From Citrus sinensis (lineage: Eukaryota; Streptophyta; Magnoliopsida; Sapindales; Rutaceae), in assembly GCF_022201045.2 (NCBI RefSeq), contig NC_068562.1, forward strand, positions 5,066,001 to 5,130,000: a stretch of DNA of 64,000 nt, in the 5' to 3' direction. The translations under genes were made by a program, and so were the position numbers. Shown piece after piece: positions 34,957 to 52,100 of this stretch (position 1 is its first letter; each line of letters opens with the position of its first letter). The notes beneath the pieces are model-generated. The model ran no database searches and had not been told where the DNA came from. It worked only from the letters and a program-made list of their open reading frames with translations.

Positions 34957-37900
34957 TGATGGAGAGATTGGAGGATTGGATTGTAAGACGTGTTGACTGT
35001 TTTGTAATCATTTGCTTCATCGTACTAATACGATCTACTTGTGCACAAAAAGGTCAGTATATGAGCTTACTTCGTTCACAAGAATTCAGATGGACAGCTG
35101 ACTAAATTTCTTTGATAATTTTGTTTTTTTTGTTCCTTTTCATTAATTTTAGTTCAGTTCAATTTTATGCAATTTGATCCAAAGATTTATGTTGCTTGAA
35201 TTTAATTTTAAGTCCCACGTCAGTAGCTTAATTAGGTGGAGGCAGAATGATCCTTCTCATTCATTAGCTAAACAATTTCGCGTAAAACATTTAACAGATC
35301 CACTGGAAAAGTGATGATTAAAAATGGAAATCTTATATGCTGGGATGTGAAACCATAATTAAGAATAACTTTATATTTGTTCATGTTGGACGCGATCTTT
35401 ACATACTTACTCAGGGAATCAATAATATGATGGGATCTTTAAGGGCTAATATTGCTTCAAAGTCATTATTAGTGTACGTGCTGACTTAAGATTTTTATTC
35501 TTTTAAATGTAAAATTGTTGGCAGATTTTGTGAGCATAGCATGCTGTGCCGATTCGGATTTTATTGGAAAATATCCCCCTGTAAATTGGAAACCGGACGA
35601 CGCCTGGTTCCCTGATAAAAAAGATTGCCGCGCCATTACAAGGCCGGCTGTGAACAATAAATTTTATGATAGAGTTCTAGATTTTGGCATTGATTCAGGA
35701 AAAAGATGTTATAACTTGTCAACAATTAAGGGTCAAGACTATTTGATACGAGGCACATTCCTTAATGGTGACAATGTGGAGACACCTTTGATTTCATCCT
35801 TTAATGTTCTGGTTGGTGTCACACCGCTAAGTTTGGTGAATTCGACAGAGGACTCCGTGGTAGAGGGAATTTTTAAGGCTGCTAATGATTACATTGATTT
35901 CTGCTTAGACAAGAAGGACGGTGACCCTTACATTTCAGGGCTTGAAGTAAGGCCCCTAAATGATACAGAGTATCTACCTGGGCAATCTGCTAATGTTTTG
36001 AAATTGGTTGGTAGATATGATCTGGGGAGAAGTGACAATGAGTTAAGGTAAGGTATCTGCTTAATTTCCTTACAAGGCCCAAGGAAATGCAATTTACACT
36101 CAAATTGACATGTCTATTACTTGATATTTGGCAGTTTCAGGTACCCTGATGATCCATTTGACAGAATTTGGATACCAAAATTAAGTCCTGAACCAACAAC
36201 TTTCAGTACATCATTCACTACCAACATTTCCGACAACAATGCTAAAGTGACAGTGCCTCTCCAGGTTCTACAAACTGCTTTAACTGACCCGAACAGACTG
36301 ACGTTCCTGCACACTGACCTTGATTCAGGGGATTACAACTACACTCTGATTCTCTACTTTCTTGAACTCAATGACTCTGTCAAGTCTTCAGGGCAAAGGG
36401 TGTTTGATATTCTTATAAACAATGGGAGGAAGAAGGAGAAATTTGACATTTTGGTTCAAGGGTCCAACTATGCAAAGCTTGCTCTGAATGTCACTGCAAA
36501 TGGGTCTCTCAACTTGACCTTAGTTAATGTCATCAATGGGTCTGTGTTTGGACCCATTTGTAACGCTTATGAAATCTTGCAGGTGCGGCAATGGGTTCAA
36601 GAGACTAACCAAGCAGATGGTAATCTCCAATACTTGCTTCCCGCACACAATCTTTATTAGGTGTCATTTTCTTTCTCTGACTTCGTTTTTTTTCAGTGAA
36701 TGTGATAAGGAAGGTGAGGGATGAGTTGAAGAAATATAACAAAGAGAATAGAGTGTTGGAGAGTTGGTCAGGAGACCCTTGCCGTCCTAGTACATGGCAA
36801 GGTGTTTTCTGCAATACAAGAAATGGTTCCATTGCCATCACTGGGCTGTAAGTTCTTTTCTTTAATTCATCTTCTGGAGATTTTGGAAGTTGGGTTCACT
36901 GTGAATATGACGTGCTTATTTTTATCTTGTGAACTTACGTGGGTGATTCCAAATTTTTCTACTGTATGTACCTGTTTAAATACTAATCTGTATGGCTCAT
37001 TATTATCTTGCAGGGATCTTTCTTCAGGTCAAATTCAAGGGATACTTCCTCTTGGTGTCACTGGGCTGACCCACCTAGAGAAATTGTATGATTTGAGTTT
37101 TAAATTCTATCTGTACATTAGTCATGTCAGGATTTTGTATATCCTACTTTACGGAGATTTCCTCTTATGGATCTTTTAGCTGTAGTCTCATGTTACATTG
37201 ACTATTTATCAATATTTTGCTCCTCTTATGGATCTTTTAGCTGTTAGTCTCATGTTACATTGACTATTTATCAATATTTTGCATCTTCCACTTAGATTAT
37301 AGAGCAATCTGCAAGTAGTTTGGCATATGATTCATCATTTGATTGATTTACACTTGATTATCAGGGATTTGAGTCACAATAATCTTGAGGGAAGGCTTCC
37401 AGACTCTCTTTTCTTGCTTCCTCATTTGAAAACATTGTGAGTTGTTTAATACATATTGTGTTCTCATAAATAAAGTAGTAATATGAAAGCTGGGTCTTGG
37501 TTGGTACTTACAGACTTGCTTCTTTCAGATACTTTGGGTGCAATCCTCATTTGGATAAAGATCTTCCTTCCACCTTTAATGGCTCAAGGCTAACCACAGA
37601 GTATGAACTCTACTTCTTATGTCTAAAAGTTGGATATGAAAAGGGGGAACAAGAGAAAAAATAAAACTGATTTATTCTTCATCTATTTTTCAGCCGGGGA
37701 TTTTGTGGCAGTGAAAAATCAACACATAAAGGAATTCTCATAGGCATTGCTGTATGTGGAACCTTCCTATTTACCGTTGCAGTCGGGATCTTTGTAGTTT
37801 GCTTTTACAAAAGAAAATCTATTGCCGGGGGAAAATTAGAAGGGAAAGGATACCCGATGACAAAGAGTGAGTAATTCGATCACCTTTTTGTTCAATGAAA

Positions 37901-40397
37901 TCCGACATATCTGGTTAGGATGTAGGCAAAACTAAATGCATTTTCAATTTCAAATTTAGAAGCTAAAACAAGATTTTCTCATCTGCTACAATCTTTGATT
38001 TTTCCTCTGCTCTATGGATTTTTAATATCAGAAAATTGTGGTTTCTACTTATGTAATTTATAAATCAGAGACGCTAGTGTTTGATAGTTTCATGAGTTTG
38101 CGGACACGATTTAAATTAAAAGAATGAATGAACATATCATCTATACTGAACGTTCTGTTGCCAAAATTAATTCCACCGCTTCAGGTGCACAAGTACATGT
38201 AAAAAAAGTGCCGAAACATGGATCTCAACATGTTTTTAAGTCTCATTTTGTAATGGGTGCATGAAAGAAAAGAATTTTATTTCCATTGAGACGACTAGAA
38301 TAGATCAAAGTATATACTGTCACTCAGCCAGAAATGAGAAGCTCTTTTTCACTCAGTCACAAGGATCATTGTATCTGTGGAAATTTATGGAAGTCTATAT
38401 TTGCTCAAAATGTGATCACTGTCCAGTTTGGCGTTCAGTAGATTCAATTATTTATCTCGTGCATATTCTGATTTGCGAAGTAGCATTCTGATGAAGATTC
38501 TCTATATAATGCAGATTTAGTATTCTCAATAGACAGCATGGATGATCCTGTGAAGCCAATGCCTGTACAGATATTTAGTCTGCAGTATTTAGAAGCTGCA
38601 ACCCAGCAGTATAAAACATTGATTGGTGAAGGAGGCTTTGGATCAGTGTACCGGGGGACTTTACCTGATGGTCAAGAAGTGGCAGTGAAGGTCCGGTCAT
38701 CCACGTCAACCCAGGGAACTCGAGAATTTGAAAATGAGGTGAATTAGTCTTTCCTTAGAGCTGTGCTTATTAGACTTTTCCATGCTGCAATGCATATCAA
38801 CATTCACTGCCTAATCGACACCCCAAATTTCTCTTGGCTCATGGAGCTGACCTGTTATAAATTATCCCTCATCCTCCTATATTTACCACTTGTACATTCT
38901 AAATTATATTGCATTGTATTTATTTTCAATGAAATTCTGATTCATTCTCTCTTTTTATATGGTTTTGACTTGAATATATCCCTTCTGACGACTCTTTATT
39001 AATCTTATCCTACAGTTAAATTTTCTCTCAGCTATTCGGCATGAGAACCTGGTGCCTCTTCTTGGTTATTGTTGTGAAAATGACCAACAAATCCTTGTAT
39101 ATCCTTTCATGTCCAATGGCTCTCTACAGGATCGCCTTTATGGTAATTTTCATCGAAAGCCTATTCGGTTGATTTCTTTTGTTCTTCATCACTTGCTGAT
39201 AACAGATTCTTTACAGGGGAAGCATCAACAAGGAAAACTCTGGACTGGCCAACTAGACTTTCCATTGCCCTAGGGGCTGCTCGAGGTAAGTGATATTCTA
39301 ATTGATCGTCGACCAAAAACAAGATGCATATGAAAATAACTTGACGTATAAAATCATTTCGTTGATCCACATTTTGCTGATCCCAAAATTGAGAAAACCA
39401 GACGTTTATGAGTGTTTTCATTGTTCAGGTTTGATGTATCTTCACACATTTGCTGGAAGAAGTGTCATACATAGGGATGTAAAATCAAGCAATATCCTTT
39501 TGGATCACAGCATGTGTGCCAAAGTGGCAGACTTTGGTTTCTCAAAATATGCTCCTCAAGAAGGGGACAGCGGTTTTTCTCTGGAAGTAAGAGGAACAGC
39601 TGGATATCTGGATCCAGAGTAAGCATTGATAATTTCTTAGAATGATATAAACATTTAACACCATGCTCAATTTCTTTAATCACTGTGGAATGGGGGGGGG
39701 GGGGGGGGGGGGTTTTTTTTTTTTTCAATGCAACTAAATACGTGCCAATGAAATGTCATCACTGCCCAGCTAGTTTATTTGCTTGTTTCTCGTATCATCT
39801 GCCTAACATATGCGAATGCTACTCAGGTATTATTCAACCCAGCATTTATCTGCCAAAAGTGATGTCTTTAGCTTTGGGGTAGTTCTACTTGAAATTATCA
39901 GCGGCCGAGAGCCTCTAAACACTCGCAGACCGCGTAATGAGTGGAGTTTGGTTGAGTGGGTATGTGTTTGTAAAAACGAATTGTCTTGTAATTTTTGTCT
40001 TCCTTTGTTGCGTAGATGAAATAATCTAACAAATGGGATATAAATGCAGGCGAAACCCTTCATAAGGGAGTCAAGGATTGATGAAATAGTGGATCCCAGC
40101 ATAAAGGGAGGGTACCATGCGGAGGCAATGTGGAGAATGGTGGAGGTGGCACTGGCATGTATTGAGCCCTTCTCGGCTTATCGGCCAAGCATGGTTGACA
40201 TTGTCCGTGAGCTTGAAGATGCTTTTATCATAGAGAACAATGCATCTGAATACATGAAGTCCATAGACAGCATAGGAGGATACAGCATAGGCGGATCAGC
40301 TCGTTACTCCAGGAGAATTGTTATACCGCCTACTCCTACTGCAACTGAATCATCACTTGTTAACTCACAAACCATCGTTCCTCCTGAGCCTAGATAA
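34956..40397 (+). CDS. SYMRK: Symbiosis receptor-like kinase SYMRK (DMI2/NORK)
   Basis: Fourteen exons: 34956-35052, 35525-36047, 36141-36619, 36697-36847, 37014-37085, 37365-37436, 37529-37600, 37694-37866, 38515-38738, 39016-39142, 39217-39285, 39429-39618, 39827-39959 and 40050-40397. All phases close, giving 909 residues. Order: signal peptide (1-30), malectin-like domain (from about 33 to 350), GDPC motif (392-395), LRRs on three 72-nt exons, one membrane helix (about 502-526) and a kinase. Kinase landmarks are GEGGFGSV (584-591), Lys605, HRDVKSSN with Asp703, DFG (721-723) and [11 protein letters not shown]. The tail [11 protein letters not shown] is diagnostic of SYMRK. It is the plasma-membrane co-receptor of the common symbiosis pathway for AM (and nodulation where present), acting upstream of nuclear calcium spiking. 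This is the long, three-LRR form. An alternative acceptor 6 nt upstream of exon 3 would add two residues. Confidence 0.95.
37158..37281. repeat. ~61-bp tandem duplication in a SYMRK intron
   Basis: A block beginning CTCTTATGGATCTTTTAGCT and ending CAATATTTTGC occurs twice in a row in the intron between LRR exons 5 and 6. The copies are almost identical, so the duplication is recent. Confidence 0.85.
39691..39725. repeat. Poly(G)-poly(T) tract in a SYMRK intron
   Basis: About 21 Gs followed directly by about 14 Ts in the intron before exon 13. Homopolymer length may be inaccurate in the assembly. Confidence 0.7.
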
Positions 40398-42260
40398 GCA
40401 TAAGCTGATGGGCGGAAAACATAAACACCAATTTGCAAATTATCAGTTTAATCATGTCATATGATCAATGATTAGAGAAAATGAGGAAACTTCCCCGGTG
40501 CTTTTTCTTGTGGGAAACCTAGGCTGTGTACCCTTGCTCTATTCATTTTTAGGTTCACAGAATCTACTTTTTGCAAATATAAATATACTTTTGATGGATA
40601 TTAATTAGTACGGGGAGTGGTTTTTTTGTCCACGGTTAATCCAGCTTGGTCACAATTTAAGCAGAGTTCAACCTGGAAGCCTTCGCTCTGAACGACAATT
40701 TCTCTAATCATGGAGTTCTACTCCAGAACTAAATCAAATGAATTCGCTTAACCATTTCTTTTTCATAGTGAGACTGAGATGCTACCCGGACAATCTAGCT
40801 TGAGATATAAATTCTACAATAATATTGGAACTTACTAAACTGCAGGCCATTGCTAATAATTATTTTTAAATTATTTAAAATGATGCATCTCTTGGTGAAA
40901 AGAGGATTAAGAGGCAATTATTAGTAGCCGTTAAAGTGCTTGTAGGTGCTCTTCATTGATTTAATGTTTACTTTCAATTTTTCGCCATCTTCATCAGTAC
41001 TCAATATTTGCTGCCAAGAACTGCTCTCGAGTATTTAGGGGTGCATACATAATACATGAGCCTAGGCTAGGAACTTGTCATTCATTCAAGAAGGCAGAGA
41101 AAGCTAGGTGGAACAGAACTCACTAACGCAGCAGGTTGGTCTCTAAAATTCTACAGCTTGAGCAAAACTTTGCACTGGCCAATACTAATAAAAAATTTCA
41201 TACTGTATTAACAGTGCCATTCACTCTCAGGATTATGTTGAGGATTAGGAATCCAGTGACATCACATTGATTGACAAACTAAACAAGCAAAACTTTCCGC
41301 TTCATAATGGGGAAAACATCCATAAAAGCTAAGTACAATTTGCCTGAAAGTAGAGCAAACACCAATCATCAATCAACATAAGTTATCACCTCTAGCTGTT
41401 CATCTCACAAAGATTCTCATATCTCATCTTTCTAAAACATCCATTTCTTCTATACAAGAAATAGTAAAACCTCAACTGAGGGAATTCACACAATAGAACT
41501 ACTTCCAGCATCCCAGAATGATTATTTTTACATGACGACACTAAAAAAAAAAAAAATGGATTGCTTGACAGTCCTGAAACAACATACCCCTATTGTCAGT
41601 ACAACTAAGACTAAGACACTGATCTTGGATTGACGAAAGATGGAATGAGAAGATTGATTTGGTGATAGATGAATTTACTAAGAGATACAGTTGGCACCAA
41701 GTAACAACAAGATGAGAGGTTAGCTACTTAAAACTACTAGCATGTCTGGCAATCACCAACGGGAGCATTGAGGAAAGTATGGCTCTTGTTAAAGGAGTTA
41801 AAAGCAACAAGCGCCAAAAAAATGCATTATGACATTGGCAACTAATCATGCACTCGGCAACTATCAAATATCAAAAGAGAGAACAATATTAGGAAGAACA
41901 CCATACATAAGATTCACAAAGAGAATACATGACAAGGATTTATTAAGTACACTATTATACATCTCAAAAGTAAGGATCCACATGCCATTTAAATTTAGTA
42001 GGTGATACTCTCGTGGCATGTTCAAAGATCCAAAAAAATAGTTTGGAAACTCCAAACACATAGCATATGGCAATAAATTTGTAATACATGCAAAAAATTG
42101 GTTACATAGATAAGAAAAGTTTCTACTACTGAATTTACGCAAAATACAAGTATTCTCTATTGGAATACAAGATATCAAGACCAAGAAACCCATTCACATC
42201 ACAGATATCAAAGTGCTTACATGAAAGGTAGTTTTCTAAAATCCCAGGATCTAGAAAATA
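40398..42260. other. Spacer between convergent SYMRK and BRK1
   Basis: Holds the presumed 3' UTRs of both genes. The rest is AT-rich, with no recognisable coding exon on either strand. Confidence 0.5.
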
Positions 42261-43016
42261 TTAAGTAGTGAAAAGATGTGGGTTGGCTGATGCAGTTCCC
42301 ACTTGGACTTCGAGCAGTTCTAAACGACGTTCTAATGTATCTAGCTTCTCATTCAACAACGCCAATTTGCTCTTTGTTGTAGCCTCTAAATTAGCATCAA
42401 ACAATGGTCCAATAAGTAAAAGTCAAATCAAACTCACTTTAACACATGCACAAAATCAAATACCGCCTTGAAGATCAAATGAGAACAGACAGAGTAACTT
42501 CCAAAGTGACTCAAATTACAACTCAAAGTTACTCAATGTGGATTTAATGAGCGAACAAACTTTATATGTTGCTTCATGTAAGTAAATTAGATTCCAGTAA
42601 TGTGCAGAAACATGCAAGAACATTACAAGCTTAAGTTGTGCCTCAACATTTCTGAAAACGTAAATCAATGGTCAAAATTTCAGATTTTTTTTTTCCAATC
42701 GACATCTAGCCCTAATCTTGATAAAACAAATTTAATTATTAAGGGCATAAATTTTGTAACCATCTGATCTGAATACGAAATGGATATTAAGAAGTTTCAA
42801 ACGGTCCACTATTATCTCAAACGATCGGCTCATAGTAGTTATATTTATATGAAGATGAAAAGAAGAAGAATGGAAATAAATACCAAACTGGACAAGGAAT
42901 TCGAAGAGGCGGCGAACGTTGAGAGAAATGTGAGAGATAAACTCGCGATTTTCCCAATCAGCTTGAACAGCTATTCCTACATTCACTGCGTTTGTTATTC
43001 CTCCAGCTCTCGCCAT
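42261..43016 (-). CDS. BRK1: BRICK1 (HSPC300), SCAR/WAVE complex subunit
   Basis: Two exons, 43016-42884 and 42385-42261, give 85 residues, the exact usual length. The sequence starts MARAGGITNAVNVGIAVQAD, continues to a heptad-rich helix (RRLFEFLVQF joined across the intron to EATTKSKLALLNEKLD) and ends NPHLFTT. BRK1 is the smallest subunit of the SCAR/WAVE complex, which activates ARP2/3 actin nucleation at the cell cortex and controls pavement-cell and trichome shape. An in-frame ATG two codons upstream (43022) would add Met-Arg; the conserved family start is at 43016. The gene is head-to-head with PEX10. The coding exons are tiny and separated by a 498-bp intron. Confidence 0.95.
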
Positions 43017-43839
43017 TCTCAATTCCTTTGTCTGATTTTTTTTGTTTTTGGGGTCAAGGCGGCAGTTTATTTTCCGGTTGGGCTAAGCTTATTTTTCTTT
43101 TAGCTTTACTTTAATCAGACAAATCTTTCATTTCAAGGCAAGCTCTCGTTATTACGCACCAACGCAATTTCTGTTCGTCTCATGCCGAGGGTCATTCTCT
43201 TTTAACATTATATGTACCATTATGTAATTTTCAAATTATCATCTAAAATTAAAAAAAAATTATACTATATAAAATAATTGAGTTATTATAATTAAACAAT
43301 TCATAAATTTTTTATATATTACATTATATATATAATATAGTGCAACCCTATACCTGAACTTTACTTTCATTTCAGATGAATTTCATTCACCTATTTTTTT
43401 TACCTTAAAAATCAATTTTCATGCGCAATCCCTGGAGTTTATCCTAATATCAGTGATACTCTCTATCTTTTGAAATTAACTTCTGATATTCTGATGTCTA
43501 ATTTTGTCAAAATCCTTGTATTGCTTTAAATTTTTTCTTCCTCTTTTAATAATGAAATTTTTTAAATTGGATAATATTAATAAATTGGATGTCGCTTAAA
43601 AAATAAAAAGTTCATGCCTTCGACGATTTGCTTATCAGTATATACTAAAATGGAAATCACCACACACCTCCCCTAAAGTTTTGGAAAATATCTCTAAACT
43701 GCATGTTTCTTTTAATATCTTGTTTTTACTTTTATTGTTTTGGAATCCAGAAAGGAACGGCGTCGTAGCTCTCTGGGTAGTAATTGATATCCGCTCATCT
43801 GAATCATCAACGATCAGAAACGCGACGCACCAGCGAGAG
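43017..43839. promoter_or_regulatory. Divergent BRK1/PEX10 promoter region
   Basis: 823 bp between the two start codons, AT-rich in the middle. I see no gene and no clear TATA box with confidence. Confidence 0.5.
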
Positions 43840-46664
<2,825 letters not shown>

Positions 46665-47589
46665 CACGTGATTATAGTGAAGTGCAGTTTTTGATAAAAC
46701 AAGAAGGAGAGAACAAATAAATTAAAGGCTGCCAACTGATTTGCATGTTTGCGCATGTAAAGTTGGAAATTCTGAATACAAATGACCGAGGTGTTTATAT
46801 AGTTGCAGTAGCTTGTGGTGTTACACGAGTACTTTTTACATGACCTGAGAAATTGAGTTGTTTTTCCGTGTAATATCTGATATCATGGGGGAATACTTGC
46901 ACAAAGATGGCTTCAAAGCAATGCTTGGCTTCCTTGTGGATTTATTTTTGTATCGAAACCGCAGTGTAATTGTATTTTACTTGCAATAATAATATTGGTT
47001 CGTGGACATGATATGATACAAATTTTGTATGTACTGTATTTTTGATTCCTGAATGGGATGATGGAATTCACAATTCAAAATCAGTAAATGACAATTCTAT
47101 TTATGATGGAAGCGCTACTAGTCTTCTAAATATACATATTATTTTTCTCTTAACAATTGATACGGTAATATAATATGACTGCCATGTGACTTCAGTTATT
47201 TGTTTTAGTTTAATAAAATTATAGGGGTGCGCACTAAAAGTAAAGGGGTGGGCACTTCTCAAAGCCTAAATGAGTTATTGAATTTTTTAACCTCCCACTT
47301 TCTTTAATCTTTAGAATTCCCAAAAAAAATATAATTGAAAATTACTTTGTGAATCCTTTGAGTCACATTATTTATTTTTATAAAAGAATTTTAATTTGTA
47401 ATGTATTTTAATCCTCTATTTTCAATGTTTCAAAAAAATAAACAATTTTCTAATTGTAGCCTTCAGCGTGGCCGTGGGGCCGTCCAATAATAGATAAATT
47501 TACTTTTTTTTTTGCCCTTTATTTTCAAAAACATATAACATTTATAACATACTGGGATATAAGCAGGCGAGTATATATTTTCGCAAACA
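46665..47589. other. PEX10 3' region and RPS3 promoter
   Basis: AT-rich spacer with no gene seen. Its right end carries the RPS3 promoter. Confidence 0.5.
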
Positions 47590-47598
47590 TTAGGGTTT
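47590..47598 (-). promoter_or_regulatory. Telo-box in the RPS3 leader/promoter
   Basis: TTAGGGTTT, which reads AAACCCTAA on the minus strand, lies 65 bp upstream of the start codon. Telo-boxes near the transcription start are typical of plant ribosomal-protein genes and are tied to growth-coordinated expression. Confidence 0.65.
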
Positions 47599-47662
47599 AC
47601 GGACTAAAGAGTGAGAGACTCCCAAAGCGGCGAAGCAGCAGCGGTGTTGGATTCTGAGAAAC

Positions 47663-49688
<2,026 letters not shown>

Positions 49689-50630
49689 ACCGTGAGTTGA
49701 GTTGTGTCCAATGTCTGATGTAATGATTTAGTAATAGCTTTATGTTTTCTTTTTTCTTTTAATTATCTATGGAGGAGCAAGAGAATACTACTGGGTACTG
49801 TGCATGATGTTGTCTTGTCTACAATTTTGGTTATTAGAATATTTGGTTTCAGTTTTGTTCGTTTACTTGAGTGAAGCTTTGTTAAAATCTTATGCGTAAG
49901 CTTCTTTGCTATTTAAGCAGATGTGTTAGCTTTCCTTGTCTATTTGAGTTTTCCACATGTTTTTAAGATGGTAGGACATTGATCTTTGAGAATTTCTTTA
50001 ATATTTGGCTGACTTGGAAAATTCTAATGTGTTTGATAGTTTCAGTTTTCTGCGTTCTTAATTAAGGAAATTTAATAAAACTGTTTAAAAATCGCTTACC
50101 AAGTGACTTCATTTTAGTCAAACAAGCTTGATATAGCATAATCTGAAATTTTGGATCTTGTCACGAAAATCAATCGTAAGAAACATTCTCTCAAAATGTG
50201 AGTAAAGTCTGAAATACCCTCAATGAATGCATCAAATTCACTCAACTTCACTATCTTTATATTTCTTTCACCCACATCTCTTCTTACCGCTGGAATTCTC
50301 TCTAAATCTCTTAAAATTTCTCATAATTTCTTACACAAATACAATTTTGTATTTTTTTCTTTAACCTCTACCCTTTCTTTAACTGAAAGGAGGTGCATTG
50401 CTTATTAAACAACTCAATAAGATATGTTAATGTTAAGTTTTTTAATTTTTAAGAAAATTTAGAAAATTTCCTCACATTATAATGTTTTATTTTCAATCAT
50501 TTTCACAATTTTTTTCTTATATGTAGAAATATATGCAATGTAGGTTGTTTAATTATTTTTTCAGCAATATAATTTATTTATGGCGAAAATGTTTCGCATT
50601 GTAAATTCCTTTTGATATCGTGTACGTCAT
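49689..50630. other. RPS3 3' region
   Basis: Presumed 3' UTR, then AT-rich DNA with no gene seen. Confidence 0.5.
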
Positions 50631-52100
50631 GTAGTCAGTTATGTAGGTCGTGTAAGCCATGTAGGTCGTGTAAGTAATATAGTCGTGTAGGTCGTGTAAG
50701 TCGTGTAAGTAATATAGTCGTGTAGGTCGTGTGGTTACTTATATATGAAATTTGATATTATTATTTTTATTGTATCATCAGATATGATTTTGGTACATGC
50801 GCCTATTCTCTTCAATTGGGAATAGATTGAGCAAAATGATGAGTATAAGTTCAAAGATTCCAAGGCTAAAAGGATAATGATACTACGATCAACAACGTAT
50901 GCTGAATTGGTGGAGAAGATAGTTGCATTATGAAAGAACTTAATTTTTCAACTAAAATTTGTTGCATTATGAAATAACTTAATTTTTCTAGATTTCAATT
51001 TATGTATCGTGTTAATATTGATTTATCCTCCTTTTCAATAAAGGGAAATCAAGCTTAATTGATTTCATTTGAAAAGCTTTTTTGTTTAATCAGTTTATAA
51101 GTACTAGTTATGGGCAAGCATGTAAACATTTCTTAGTAACAGTTAAATATATGGTATTTTATATGGTATAATTTGTACTCACAGTTAATTAGGTTCATAA
51201 ATTGCAGGAAGTCAACTAAATTTGCACATCGGACAGTTCAAGAAATGATTAGATTCATTAGTATAAATAAACAAAGTTATCAGTGCAGAAATTTTTCAAT
51301 ATTTTGATAAGATACGCTAATGAACATCGCAATTAAACATATTAAAATTATTTTATTCTTTTTTTATCTTGAAAGTGCTTTCTTCTTCTTCCCAAGCACA
51401 TGCATACATGAGGACTGCCTGCATATAATAATTCCATAAAATCAATTAAGAAAAAAGCATATCAATTATAGGAAATTAACTACAATTAAATACACAAAAA
51501 AAAAACATCATTTGCAGTTATTAAAGTGTTTCCACTAAGAACTCAAGTAGACATACCATGACTTACCATGGCTTATAATTGGAAATTTATGATATCTCTA
51601 AGTGATGACATTCCACAAGATAAGACATCTACACCATTCCAATTTATTATCCCCAATTGTGAGCCTAATTAAACTAAATGTAATGTGTATATTCTATTGA
51701 CAAGAAACAGAAAATTAAATTACAGAAATGATGTTAAAATACACACACACACACACACATATCACAAAAGACACACTAGAGAAATGATGAACTTTTTACC
51801 CTTTAATCTGGAAACAAAATTCCTTTCATCTTAAAAAATGGCGAGTTTCTAAAATCTCATCAAAATTTCAAAAAACAATAATCAGCTATTTAGAAATAAT
51901 AAAAATAAATCAAATCTCAAGAAACAATTCTTAATCAATTCAAAAAACAATACTAAACTATTTAGAAGTAATACATGAAGATCGTGTAATACATAAAAGT
52001 AGTGTAATCGTGCAATACATGACGGTCGTGTAATTGTGCAATACATGACGGTCGTGTAATTGTGCAATACATGAAGGTCGTGTAATACACAAACTTGAAT
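50631..52100 (+). mobile_element. Decayed MULE-like transposon stretch with GTCGTGTA repeats
   Basis: Left: irregular repeats of GTAGGTCGTGTAAG (about 50640-50735). Middle: a short frame at about 50837-50932 reads NDEYKFKDSKAKRIMILRST then TYAELVEKIVAL, ending at a stop. This resembles the start of a MuDR/MULE transposase. A stop also lies just upstream and no catalytic part follows. A ~40-bp block with GTTGCATTATGAAA is duplicated at 50922-50987. Right: 26-bp tandem units with GGTCGTGTAATTGTGCAATA (about 51975-52095). Whether all parts belong to one element is inference; I could not define terminal inverted repeats. Confidence 0.35.
51975..52095. repeat. 26-bp minisatellite
   Basis: Roughly three and a half units of GGTCGTGTAATTGTGCAATA plus CATGAC, with clean units starting near 52024, 52050 and 52076. 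Confidence 0.8.
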
